Assembly (NCBI GenBank): GCA_017621115.1
Contig: JAGATU010000099.1
Location: 1-57,469 of the forward strand
Direction of reading: 5' to 3'
Source: Lachnospiraceae bacterium
GTDB lineage: Bacteria > Bacillota_A > Clostridia > Lachnospirales > Lachnospiraceae
Length of the DNA: 57,469 nucleotides
Positions 27,498 to 36,261 of this stretch are shown here, in pieces. The position numbers and the translations under genes are program-made. Numbering within the stretch: the stretch's first letter is position 1; each line of letters begins with the position of its first letter. The notes below the pieces were generated by a model. That model was not told where the DNA came from. It did not search any database and saw only the letters and a list, made by a program, of their open reading frames with translations.

Positions 27498-27532
27498 ATT
27501 AGCCTCCAACAAAATGTATTCATAACCTTTTT

Positions 27533-27561
27533 ATTATACTATGGATGGTAGTTTTTCGCAA
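27533..27561 (-). promoter_or_regulatory. Promoter candidate for the proB-mutSL-miaA operon
   Basis: Minus strand TTGCGA (27561-27556), a 17-base spacer and a perfect TATAAT (27538-27533). The element overlaps the 3' end of the FAD-protein gene, and the proB start follows about 36 bases downstream of the -10. Confidence 0.55.
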
Positions 27562-29152
27562 TTGCCTCTGCAACTGCAAGCCCATCCATTGCAGCAGACG
27601 TTATTCCGCCCGCATAACCCGCACCTTCCCCGCAGGGATAAAAACCTCTGACATGCGATTGCATATCTGCCCCCCTGTTAATACGTACAGGCGATGATGT
27701 CCGGCTCTCAACTCCTGCTAAAAGGCAGTAATCATCATCAAATCCGGGAATCATACGGCCAAATTGTGTCATTCCTTCCACAAAAGCAGTATTTAATTCC
27801 TCCGGCAGCAGTGTTCTTAAATCCGAAAATGTATAAGAACCTTTTATCTTTGGCTCAAAGGCTTCTTTAATATGCTCATATTTCCCTTTTTCACCTGTGA
27901 AATCACCGTAATACTGCACAGGAATACTGCCGTTTCCAAAAGTATATGCTTTTTCTTCCAATTCACGTTGGAACATAACTCCCGCAAGCGGATGCTCGGA
28001 CGGATAATCCGATTTGGTAACGGACATTATAATTGCACTGTTGGCAACGCCGCTGTCACGTCCGCTGTAACTCATACCATTAACCGCCAGTCTGCCTTCC
28101 TCGCTTGAAGCATTTACTACATAACCTCCGGGGCACATACAAAATGAGTATACGCCTCTGTTCACACTTGTTTTGGCAGCAAGTTTATATGATGATACAG
28201 GTAAAACACCATCTGCATTTTCTCTCCCGTACTGCCTCTTATCGATAAATGACTGCGGATGCTGTACTCTGAATCCAACCGCAAAATCCTTAGCTTCCAT
28301 TTCAATCTGATGGGAATACAGCATTTCAAACGTATCCCTTGCACTGTGTCCGATGGCAAATACGGCATTTTCTGCCAAAATCCGTTCCTTATCATTAATG
28401 ACCAAATCAGTCAATGTATTATCACGTATATTAATATCCGTAACCTGTGATTCATAACGGATATCCGCTCCCCATTCGAGCATTTGATTACGCATATTTG
28501 CAACAGTTAATGATAAAATATCAGTACCAACATGTGGTTTGCTGTCATACAAAATCTGCTGTGGCGCACCGTTTTCAACCAAAATACGCAATACTTCCTT
28601 ATTGCGTCCAGTCTTATCCTTAATCAGGGTATTTAACTTACCGTCAGAAAATGTACCGGCTCCGCCTTCACCGAACTGCACATTTGAATTATGTAACAGG
28701 CAGCCATTTTCCCAGAATTCCTCTACATCTTTTGTACGTTCTTCTACCTTTCTGCCACGTTCCAGAATAATTGGTTTATAACCGTGCTTTGCCAGCATAT
28801 ATCCGCAAAACAGACCTGCCGGCCCCATTCCGACAATAACCGGTCTGTGTGCACAGGCTTTATCCCCTGATATTTTGAATTCATACGGCGCCAAATCGTA
28901 TATTGAAACATCTGCACTTTTACATTTCTTAAGCACTTTCTCTTCATTTGGCACATGGCATGTCACACTGTATACATAATACAATTCAGGTTTCTTACGT
29001 GCATCCATCGACTTTTTCTGAATAGTGAGTTTATTGATTGCCGACTTTTCTATATTCAGTTTTTTGGCTACGGCACGAAGCAATGCTTCCTGTTCTGCCT
29101 TACAATCAGATACCTTTTCAACAGGAATCTTCACCTGATTAACAACTAACAT
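27539..29152 (-). CDS. FAD-dependent oxidoreductase-like protein (COG2509 type)
   Basis: Dinucleotide-binding flavoprotein of unknown substrate. Numbered from the ATG at 29152 (537 aa): a small N-terminal alpha/beta domain to about 100, the FAD-binding motif PVIVGMGPAGLFCGYM at about 104-119, a conserved NSNVQFGEGGAGTFSDGKL and a C-terminal GEGAGYAGGI. The start is chosen because AAAGGGA lies about six bases upstream and MLVVNQVKIPVE matches the family N-terminus; a longer frame would overlap the upstream gene. It is followed by proB's promoter. The exact reaction is not known. Confidence 0.87.
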   Translation of the reverse strand: MLVVNQVKIPVEKVSDCKAEQEALLRAVAKKLNIEKSAINKLTIQKKSMDARKKPELYYVYSVTCHVPNEEKVLKKCKSADVSIYDLAPYEFKISGDKACAHRPVIVGMGPAGLFCGYMLAKHGYKPIILERGRKVEERTKDVEEFWENGCLLHNSNVQFGEGGAGTFSDGKLNTLIKDKTGRNKEVLRILVENGAPQQILYDSKPHVGTDILSLTVANMRNQMLEWGADIRYESQVTDINIRDNTLTDLVINDKERILAENAVFAIGHSARDTFEMLYSHQIEMEAKDFAVGFRVQHPQSFIDKRQYGRENADGVLPVSSYKLAAKTSVNRGVYSFCMCPGGYVVNASSEEGRLAVNGMSYSGRDSGVANSAIIMSVTKSDYPSEHPLAGVMFQRELEEKAYTFGNGSIPVQYYGDFTGEKGKYEHIKEAFEPKIKGSYTFSDLRTLLPEELNTAFVEGMTQFGRMIPGFDDDYCLLAGVESRTSSPVRINRGADMQSHVRGFYPCGEGAGYAGGITSAAMDGLAVAEAIAKNYHP

Positions 29153-29177
29153 ACCTGTTCCCTTTAATCTTACGAAC

Positions 29178-30392
29178 TTATTTTGCTGCAGAAACCCCTG
29201 CAATATAGCCTGATGTCCATGCCCATTGCAAATTATATCCGCCGCATTTACCGTCGACATCCACCATTTCACCGCAAATATATAATCCAGGCTGATTCAC
29301 AGATTCCATATCTTTGGTTAACTCCGAAAAATCTACGCCTCCGCTGCATACCTGCGCCTGTTCAAACCCATTTACTTCTCTCGGAACAACAGTAAAACAT
29401 TTCATTGCTTTGCCGATTAAAGTAATTGTCTCTTTATGATGAGCACCAAGCACATCGCCCGGTTTTATTCCGTATTTTTTTAACAACATCAGACCGATTT
29501 TTTTATGTAATAATCCGGTCATAAATTCTTCCGTCGTAAACCCCTGGTAAACAGCAAATCTTTTTTCAATAAAATCATTCCACTGCTTAGCAGACATTCC
29601 CGGAACAAAATCAATCACAACAAAAATATCTTTTTTTGCTTTTATTTCTTTTGCAATAATACGGCTTATCTGAAATACCGGAATCCCGGAAATTCCGTAA
29701 TCGGTCAGTTGCAGCTCACCTTCATCAAAAGCAATCATTTTCTTGTTTGAATAAAGACAAATCTTTGCACGGCATCGAACACCGGCAACGGATGGGAAGA
29801 AATCTTCCTTACATCTGACCTGAACCAGAGCCGGTTCAAGCGGAATTATTCTATGTCCGAATTGCTTAGCATAATTGTATCCTTCCGTTGCAGCATTCTT
29901 CATACCGGCTTTACTACCGCATGCTAAAATTACCGAATCAAACTCCTTTCTGCCCAAAGAGGATTCTACCGTAAATTTGCCGTTTTTCTTAACTGACAAA
30001 TCAATATCCGTCACTCCGTTAAAAACATTGACATTATATTTTTTAAGTGCTGTACGGAGAATATCCAAAACAGCCGAAGCCTGCTCACAGTACGGATACA
30101 AATAACCATCCTTATTCTTAAGCATCAAACCGTTATTTTCAAAAAAGGTAACCGTATCTTCTGTGGAAAAACGTGCAAAACAATCCGCCAGTTTATTATA
30201 ATCGGCGCAATAGTAATTGGATAAATCCATATCTGTATTCGAAAGATTGCATTTACCATTGCCGGTAGCAAGAATCTTTTTGCCGACACGGTCATTTTTC
30301 TCGTATATAGTCACTTGTGCACCTCTGACTGCCGCCTGAATTGCTGCCATCATACCAGATGCTCCGCCACCGATAACCAATACCCGTTTCAC
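29178..30392 (-). CDS. HI0933/BaiN-family NAD(P)/FAD-dependent oxidoreductase
   Basis: Flavoprotein of the HI0933 family; one gut clostridial relative (BaiN) has been linked to bile-acid reduction, but most members have unknown substrates. The start reads MKRVLVIGGGASGMMAA, a Rossmann FAD motif, followed by KILATGNGKCNLSN and, near the end, CGEMVDVDGKCGGYNLQWAW. I start it at the GTG at 30392 (404 aa) because GGAGGAG lies five bases upstream; the longer frame to 30494 overlaps the BofC-like gene. It lies 25 bases before the second FAD gene and is likely co-transcribed. Confidence 0.88.
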   Translation of the reverse strand: MKRVLVIGGGASGMMAAIQAAVRGAQVTIYEKNDRVGKKILATGNGKCNLSNTDMDLSNYYCADYNKLADCFARFSTEDTVTFFENNGLMLKNKDGYLYPYCEQASAVLDILRTALKKYNVNVFNGVTDIDLSVKKNGKFTVESSLGRKEFDSVILACGSKAGMKNAATEGYNYAKQFGHRIIPLEPALVQVRCKEDFFPSVAGVRCRAKICLYSNKKMIAFDEGELQLTDYGISGIPVFQISRIIAKEIKAKKDIFVVIDFVPGMSAKQWNDFIEKRFAVYQGFTTEEFMTGLLHKKIGLMLLKKYGIKPGDVLGAHHKETITLIGKAMKCFTVVPREVNGFEQAQVCSGGVDFSELTKDMESVNQPGLYICGEMVDVDGKCGGYNLQWAWTSGYIAGVSAAK

Positions 30393-30411
30393 GTTTTCTC
30401 CTCCTGTTTCA

Positions 30412-31023
30412 TCAACTGGTATACGATTCCAAAAAATCATACACCTCACGTATATCATTAAAACACTTCGTGTTAATAATCTCCTGTTGTACATTCTCAG
30501 GCAGCATCTCCAGAGTCAAATCCGTAGGCATATAAGCCTCATCCAAATCCGAACGGTAAACAATTAATTCATGGTTTACTGCCTTAATATAATAAATAAT
30601 TTTTTCCTGTTCTTCTTTATAAGTCTTTTTTACGGTAATCTTTTCAGGATGAAAAGATATAAGTTCTATACTTTCAAATCCGTTTTGTTTATCCGCAAAA
30701 CTGGGGCTCAATTCATACCGTTCAATTTCTTTTTGTAATTCTTCCCTATTAAGTCCCGTAAAGGAGAAAGGTATGCTTTCTATCGAGTGCAAATACGAAT
30801 TACCGATATATGTCTCCACCTCATAAACCGTATCACATGTTGTTACATTTTGTTTGGTAGATACCGACAAATCCACTTCTGTATTATCAACAACATCCTC
30901 TTTACTTATATCTTCTGTGGAAACATTATTATCTTTATTGCCTGCAGGCATAAACAGGACATAACCGGCCACAAGCAACAATACAATAAAACAAAACAAA
31001 CTGATACTCTTCAAAAACCTCAT
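30412..31023 (-). CDS. BofC-like membrane-anchored protein
   Basis: 203 aa with an N-terminal membrane anchor (about residues 7-25), an acidic low-complexity linker (27-60) and an extracytoplasmic domain. The C-terminal part, from about 140, reads YYIKAVNHELIVYRSD and later TLEMLPENVQQEI, which resembles the BofC C-terminal domain (BofC delays sigma-K activation during sporulation in Bacillus). The resemblance is by eye and moderate, and a sporulation role is not proven. AAAAGGAG lies five bases before the ATG. It heads a group with the two FAD genes, 19 bases from the next. Confidence 0.6.
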   Translation of the reverse strand: MRFLKSISLFCFIVLLLVAGYVLFMPAGNKDNNVSTEDISKEDVVDNTEVDLSVSTKQNVTTCDTVYEVETYIGNSYLHSIESIPFSFTGLNREELQKEIERYELSPSFADKQNGFESIELISFHPEKITVKKTYKEEQEKIIYYIKAVNHELIVYRSDLDEAYMPTDLTLEMLPENVQQEIINTKCFNDIREVYDFLESYTS

Positions 31024-31094
31024 AATAACTCCTTTTTTGAATAGTATCAGTATTTTGTATAAAAATTATTCGAAAGACTTTCCGCTAAATCCAT

Positions 31095-32693
31095 TTATAA
31101 GCGCAACCTGCTGCGCAAAAAATGCACCGGATAATAATTCAAGGTTCTTTTAAGTGCTGCTTCGTCTTTTTTACTGATGCCATGTAAGGCAAGCAATGTA
31201 AGATAATATAAAAGATAACCTAAAAAGAAACTTAAAAATACCAGAATAAGATTCATTGTTACAAAGCGTTCAAGAATCATATACAGCACCATCATAATAA
31301 TGCCGGCAACACCGTATTTACCAAGTTTAAGCAAAATATCCAGTAAATCCATTCTTGCAACACTATAGGCCAAAACAAAAAGCAGGCATATCCTGATTCC
31401 GAAACACAGATAGAAAGAATACAGAATCAGCATACTGTCACCATTGTTTTTGGCAAAACCGGCCAACACAAAAATAACCTGGGATACAAACGAAATTCCA
31501 TGTACAAGCCAAACCGTTTTTTCCCTGTCATAGGCACTGACAATACCGGCAAGTGCAAGCGCAATACCTGCCATAAGTAACAGACTGCCACCGGTTTTAA
31601 TATAGGTTGTAGCAAGGACTGACTGCCCTTTAAACAATGCTTTTGCAAGTGAACCGGCCAAAAATACCATAATCATAGTTGGCGGAATCAGCATAAAAAA
31701 GGCATTCTTAATCATATACTGCGTTCTAACAACCATTGTCTTGGTCTCATCCCTGCGGTAATCAATATGAAGTCTGTGTTTCTCCTTAGATACGTATTCA
31801 CCAAATACAAGCAAAACCAACAATATCGGCAACAGAACTCTCGTAAACAAAATACCGATATTGCTATATGCCACCTCTATCGGGAGTTCCGACTTGATGA
31901 CTGACTGTAAATATGCCAATACAACAAAAGCAAGCGATAATACGGTAAAAATCTTATTCATCATAATGCGGAGATTTATTGAAGCAAATCCTCCGACAAC
32001 CGATCTTCTGGAATCAATTCCGCGTACGGTCTTTTCTGCTTTGGTATATTTTCTCGTATATATAGTTAAGATCAATAATACAATTGCAATTAGTATAGCC
32101 GTACACAAATAGACACAGGCAATACCCATGGCAATATAGGCATCTACAACAACCTCATTATTAAGAAGCGCTGCAATTTTATTACCATATTCTTTGAATA
32201 TACGGATAACAAAAAATGATAGTATCATCGGAAGAATCATTTTTAAAACATTAACAATAACGACCACACCTTCATTGCCGTTTCCGGAATGATATCCGCA
32301 TAAAACATCAATAATGCCGTTAATAATGAGTATTATGCAAAAAAGCATTATTGTGGGAACCGGATAAGTTACTTTAAAAAGGGATACCGAAGCCGCGCGC
32401 AATATAAAATATGCGATAAAAGCCAGTAATAAACCTGCCGCCAAAACATAACCAAGTGCCGGTTTAACAATTCGCTTGGAATTGCCGTTAATCCCTTTGC
32501 TGTTACGGATACTCACCATCTTAGAAATCCCACTCTGCAAACTGTTAAAAAACAATGTATACACAACATAGTATAAAAGCAAAGGTATCGCAAAAAATCC
32601 CATTGCGCCGTCTAAAACAAAATTCTGCAACACAATCAGGAAAATAATATTCACTATTTTTGTAAGGGAACCCATTGACATCTTAGCGTTCAT
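31095..32693 (-). CDS. MOP-family flippase-like membrane protein
   Basis: 532 aa with about a dozen strongly hydrophobic helices throughout and short basic loops, the topology of MATE/Wzx/MurJ-type exporters. The first helix region, VLQNFVLDGAMGFFAIPLLLYY, resembles the start of MOP-superfamily proteins. The substrate cannot be named; a lipid-linked saccharide is one possibility. I use the ATG at 32693 (GAAAGG ten bases upstream) so that it does not overlap ybeY. It stands where dgkA-cdd-era usually follow ybeY in related genomes. Confidence 0.7.
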   Translation of the reverse strand: MNAKMSMGSLTKIVNIIFLIVLQNFVLDGAMGFFAIPLLLYYVVYTLFFNSLQSGISKMVSIRNSKGINGNSKRIVKPALGYVLAAGLLLAFIAYFILRAASVSLFKVTYPVPTIMLFCIILIINGIIDVLCGYHSGNGNEGVVVIVNVLKMILPMILSFFVIRIFKEYGNKIAALLNNEVVVDAYIAMGIACVYLCTAILIAIVLLILTIYTRKYTKAEKTVRGIDSRRSVVGGFASINLRIMMNKIFTVLSLAFVVLAYLQSVIKSELPIEVAYSNIGILFTRVLLPILLVLLVFGEYVSKEKHRLHIDYRRDETKTMVVRTQYMIKNAFFMLIPPTMIMVFLAGSLAKALFKGQSVLATTYIKTGGSLLLMAGIALALAGIVSAYDREKTVWLVHGISFVSQVIFVLAGFAKNNGDSMLILYSFYLCFGIRICLLFVLAYSVARMDLLDILLKLGKYGVAGIIMMVLYMILERFVTMNLILVFLSFFLGYLLYYLTLLALHGISKKDEAALKRTLNYYPVHFLRSRLRL

Positions 32694-32707
32694 TTGTATT
32701 ATACCTT

Positions 32708-33214
32708 TCAAACCGTATCTCTTGTAATCTGTAACAAATGCAGAATATCCTCCTGCTTCTTCTCCATAACCACTGCTTCTTGCGGTGTCATATGATCATA
32801 TCCGCACAAATGATACATACTGTGCGCTACCAAAAAAGCAAACTCCCGCTTGGGTGAATGACCATATTCTTCTGCCTGCGAAAGCACTTTTTCGGCACTG
32901 ATAATAATATCTCCCAGAATAATTAAACCGTTCTCCGGATTGGTATAATCCGCCTCTTCCTCTTTGGGAATAAAGAACTTAGACGGCTCTTCAAAAAACA
33001 ATCCCGGAAATGACAAAACATCTGTTGCTTTGTCAATATCACGCATTGAAGAATTATATTCACGGATACCTTCGTTATCCGTTATTAACAAATTCACTTC
33101 AACATCAAAAGGACATTTCTCTGCTTCAAGGACTTTATTAATTACCATTCCGGCAATTTCTTCTGCATTAAACTCAAACGAAATTGCGGATTCATTTTCT
33201 AAATATAACTGCAT
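32708..33214 (-). CDS. ybeY: Endoribonuclease YbeY
   Basis: Zinc-dependent endoribonuclease with roles in 16S rRNA maturation and ribosome quality control. The metal motif HSMYHLCGYDH gives His131, His135 and His141. The length of 168 aa is typical. It lies 13 bases after phoH, the conserved phoH-ybeY pair, and the upstream yqfC-yqfD genes complete the usual Firmicutes cluster. Confidence 0.96.
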   Translation of the reverse strand: MQLYLENESAISFEFNAEEIAGMVINKVLEAEKCPFDVEVNLLITDNEGIREYNSSMRDIDKATDVLSFPGLFFEEPSKFFIPKEEEADYTNPENGLIILGDIIISAEKVLSQAEEYGHSPKREFAFLVAHSMYHLCGYDHMTPQEAVVMEKKQEDILHLLQITRDTV

Positions 33215-33227
33215 ACACTAACCTGCT

Positions 33228-34253
33228 CTATTTTCTTCCTTTGTTCTTTACATTCTCACGACGGCGGGAATTATCCTTATTCTCCCGATTCTGTTCTTTG
33301 GCTTCATATACTTCATAAGCCTGTACAATTTTTTGTACTAACGGATGTCTGACAACATCACGGCTTGTCAGTTTACAAAAGGCAATACCTTCCACATTCT
33401 TAAGGACGCGGCACGCAATATCAAGTCCCGATCTCGTGCCAGCCGGCAAGTCTTTCTGGGAATCATCACCGGTAACAACCACCTTGGAACCGAAACCGAT
33501 TCTTGTCAAAAACATCTTCATCTGTGCGGGTGTTGTATTCTGTGCTTCATCAAGAATAATATATGCATTATCAAGTGTACGGCCACGCATATAGGCAAGC
33601 GGAGCCACCTCAATAAGGCCCTTTTCCATATTCTTAAGAAAACTGTCCGCCCCCATAATCTGATACAGGGCATCGTATAGCGGACGCAGATACGGATCTA
33701 CTTTACTCTGCAAATCTCCCGGCAAAAAGCCAAGTTTCTCACCAGCTTCAATTGCAGGTCTGGTCAAAATAATACGCTCCACCTCGTTATTTTTAAAAGC
33801 GGTAATTGCCATAGCCATGGCAAGGTAAGTCTTACCGGTTCCTGCAGGTCCCATTCCGAACACAATCATATTATCCTGAATGGCATCCACATAGGCTTTC
33901 TGACCCAATGTCTTGGGCTTAAGAGGCTTACCGTTTACGGTGTGACAAATGACTTCTTTATCAATTTGAAGAAGGGCTTCCTCATTTTCTTCCATGCCCA
34001 TTGCAATTGCGTAATCTACATCCTGTTCCAAAATAGTATTTCCTCTTTCCGATAAAGTCTTTAAGGTACTTAAAATATCCCTAACCTGTGTTACATTCCG
34101 CCTACTTCCGCGAATCATCACACACTCATCCCGGTTTACAATATCGACGGAATAACCCCGTTCAATCTTTTTTATATATCTGTCACATTGTCCGAATATA
34201 TTCAAACAATGCTCCATGGGTATTTCCATGCGTTCTGTAATTACTTCATTCAT
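33228..34253 (-). CDS. phoH: PhoH-family ATPase
   Basis: Cytoplasmic P-loop ATPase, related to the helicase fold, linked to RNA metabolism by its partnership with YbeY. An N-terminal KH-like region (about residues 10-65) precedes the ATPase with Walker A GPAGTGKT at 135-142 and Walker B AYIILDEAQNTTP near 234. The length of 341 aa is typical, and the C-terminus is a basic tail. The ribosome site before the ATG is weak. The gene lies 26 bases after yqfD. Confidence 0.95.
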   Translation of the reverse strand: MNEVITERMEIPMEHCLNIFGQCDRYIKKIERGYSVDIVNRDECVMIRGSRRNVTQVRDILSTLKTLSERGNTILEQDVDYAIAMGMEENEEALLQIDKEVICHTVNGKPLKPKTLGQKAYVDAIQDNMIVFGMGPAGTGKTYLAMAMAITAFKNNEVERIILTRPAIEAGEKLGFLPGDLQSKVDPYLRPLYDALYQIMGADSFLKNMEKGLIEVAPLAYMRGRTLDNAYIILDEAQNTTPAQMKMFLTRIGFGSKVVVTGDDSQKDLPAGTRSGLDIACRVLKNVEGIAFCKLTSRDVVRHPLVQKIVQAYEVYEAKEQNRENKDNSRRRENVKNKGRK

Positions 34254-34279
34254 TAACCGTTATATGTCCCCATCTGAAA

Positions 34280-35461
34280 CTACTTTTCTGTCTGCCTGAT
34301 ATCAATCAGCAGATATCCTGTCAATTTTAAATATTGACTCCCAGTTTCTATTTTAACATTATTTTCTATAATTTGTACCCCTTTTTCACTTAATTCTTTC
34401 ATAGTTTCGTCCAGAAATTTTTTGAGTATGATTGTCCCCTCATCATCACCGTACAAATCCTCAATTTCAACATATTCACAGTACCTTCTTATCCCCCAAT
34501 ATACCGGAATGGAAAACTCCTCAAATACAGGATGCGTATTCTCCTGCACAACAACATCATAAAGGGGAAATTGTTTATCAAAAAAACGTAAACTCAAATA
34601 ATTCTGTCCAAACCTAAGATACGGAACATGGTATTCATTTCCGGTATAGTTTTTATGTTTGTAATAACGGCTGATTTCCCTATGTATCGGGTATTGTGTC
34701 CGTATCGTTACATCCGCATCGGCATCCACATAATCATACGATACTATATTTCCGTCATTGTCAAAAATAGGAACTTCTCCGGACACAAGCATGTCACCTG
34801 CTTTCACTTCACTTCCTACTTTTACCTGCGGAACCCCTTTTCTTGTTATCATACTTACAATAGTCCCATCCGTTCCGGCATACAAATCGTCCCTCATGGT
34901 TTCCTGTTTCGTATCATCATTATGGGGAATATAGTTTTCTTTTACATTAACAACAAGTTCCGTACCAAGAATCCTTACCGAAACCCAGCTTACCGAATCA
35001 AAATATTCCCTGATTTCTTCTTCCAACATCTGGATATCTATTTTATCCTTACGTGTTCCGTAATTTACATCCAACGAGTTTACAAAACGTAATAAAATAT
35101 CATCACTGATTGTCTCATTACCTTCAAACGAAAAAGACCATATAAAAAAAGTCATGCCATACAAAAAGAATAATGTAATAATGATTCCCGCAAAAAATAT
35201 CTTTCTCTTTTTGTTTTTATGCATAAAAAAAGGCAGTCCGAATTCTTCAAGAATTACTGCCTCAACTCTTGTTTTTTCCAAAAATGCATTGATTTTCTTA
35301 TAATCACCATGCTTTATCTTACATTCAAAATAATCCTGCACAGGTATTATATCCCAAAGAATTATTCCGTTAATCCTGCAAAGATTAAAAAACCTCTCCG
35401 GTGAATATCCCGATAATTTAATTTTATAAAAGCCTCTTAAATACCGTAAAAAGGATAACAT
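34280..35461 (-). CDS. yqfD: Sporulation protein YqfD
   Basis: Membrane protein of the sigma-E sporulation regulon in Bacillus, needed for efficient engulfment and spore formation. A cytoplasmic N-terminal domain (about residues 1-85), one membrane helix (about 87-110) and a large extracytoplasmic domain with DSVSWVSVRILGTELVVNVKE are visible. The length of 393 aa fits. AGGAGG lies four bases before the ATG. It follows yqfC by eight bases, the standard pair. Confidence 0.92.
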   Translation of the reverse strand: MLSFLRYLRGFYKIKLSGYSPERFFNLCRINGIILWDIIPVQDYFECKIKHGDYKKINAFLEKTRVEAVILEEFGLPFFMHKNKKRKIFFAGIIITLFFLYGMTFFIWSFSFEGNETISDDILLRFVNSLDVNYGTRKDKIDIQMLEEEIREYFDSVSWVSVRILGTELVVNVKENYIPHNDDTKQETMRDDLYAGTDGTIVSMITRKGVPQVKVGSEVKAGDMLVSGEVPIFDNDGNIVSYDYVDADADVTIRTQYPIHREISRYYKHKNYTGNEYHVPYLRFGQNYLSLRFFDKQFPLYDVVVQENTHPVFEEFSIPVYWGIRRYCEYVEIEDLYGDDEGTIILKKFLDETMKELSEKGVQIIENNVKIETGSQYLKLTGYLLIDIRQTEK

Positions 35462-35469
35462 GCAACCTC

Positions 35470-35736
35470 CTATGACGGATAATCAATCGAAAGAATATGT
35501 CCTGTAATTAACATATCCTCTTCCGTGTAATGTTCAATTTTCAAGCCCCGTCCTTTGATAATTATGTATGTATTTTTTCCCTGCACGCGGATGCAATCAG
35601 ATGTATATTCCAGGATTCCCTTGTAATTTTCGATGTATAATTCCTTATTTCCGATTGCAGTAAGAATAAAGGCTCCTCTTGTAATATCTTTCGGTAAATG
35701 CAGTTTTTCCAAAAAATCCGATTCTTTTCTTTTCAT
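35470..35736 (-). CDS. yqfC: Sporulation protein YqfC (YabP/YqfC family)
   Basis: 88-aa protein with the YabP/YqfC pattern: LPKDITRGAFILTAIGNKEL then NYKGILEYTSDCIRV and ITGHILSIDYPS. Partner of YqfD in sporulating Firmicutes. No good ribosome site is visible before the ATG, and a strong terminator (35761-35799) stands about 25 bases upstream, so how it is expressed is not obvious from the sequence. Confidence 0.9.
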   Translation of the reverse strand: MKRKESDFLEKLHLPKDITRGAFILTAIGNKELYIENYKGILEYTSDCIRVQGKNTYIIIKGRGLKIEHYTEEDMLITGHILSIDYPS

Positions 35737-35760
35737 ATCACATCTTATGTTTGCCGGGGC

Positions 35761-35799
35761 AAAAAAAGAACCTTACCACTACTTGTGATAAGGTTCTTT
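35761..35799 (-). terminator. Strong intrinsic terminator overlapping the rlmH stop codon
   Basis: On the minus strand the last codons of rlmH (AAAGAACCTTATCAC) form the left arm of a 15-bp stem with GTGGTAAGGTTCTTT, the loop is AAGTA containing part of the TAG stop, and a T-run follows. It separates the rlmH transcript from yqfC. Confidence 0.88.
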
Positions 35800-36258
35800 G
35801 GTTATAATCTTATAGCCTCTGTATATCTGTTCCAGAAGAATTACACGCATTAACTGATGCGGAAAAGTCATATCGGAAAAACTGATTGCCGCATTCGCGG
35901 ATTTCTTTATTTCATCGGCAATTCCCAGTGACCCACCAATAATAAAAGTGATATTGCTGATACCGTGAATACCTGCATTATTAATCATATCAGCAAACTC
36001 CACGGAATCGTATTTTCTACCCTCAATGGCGAGCACAATTACATGGGAATCCTTTGGTATCAGATTCTTAATGCGCTCTCCTTCCTTTGTGAGAATCTGC
36101 ACATTAACGGTATCGGATGCATGATCCGGCGTTTTTTCATCAGCAACTTCCTTAATCTCTAATTTGCAATATTTGGAAAGACGCTTACTGTATTCATCAA
36201 TCGCATCCCTGTAAAACTTCTCTTTTATTTTTCCGACAGCAATTATTGTAATCTTCAT
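35779..36258 (-). CDS. rlmH: 23S rRNA m3-pseudouridine1915 methyltransferase
   Basis: SPOUT-class methyltransferase acting on pseudouridine 1915 of 23S rRNA in intact ribosomes. The knot motif is visible in FIIGGSLGIADEI (near 103-117) and the C-terminus EQIYRGYKIITKEPYHK matches the family. The length of 159 aa is typical. It starts three bases after the zinc-ribbon gene, without a strong ribosome site, so it is likely coupled to it. Confidence 0.96.
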   Translation of the reverse strand: MKITIIAVGKIKEKFYRDAIDEYSKRLSKYCKLEIKEVADEKTPDHASDTVNVQILTKEGERIKNLIPKDSHVIVLAIEGRKYDSVEFADMINNAGIHGISNITFIIGGSLGIADEIKKSANAAISFSDMTFPHQLMRVILLEQIYRGYKIITKEPYHK

Positions 36259-36261
36259 GTC

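Noticed and set aside
35737..35764. Sigma-E promoter before yqfC
   Set aside because: A CATAAGAT stretch resembles a sigma-E -10, but no matching -35 is seen at the right distance.
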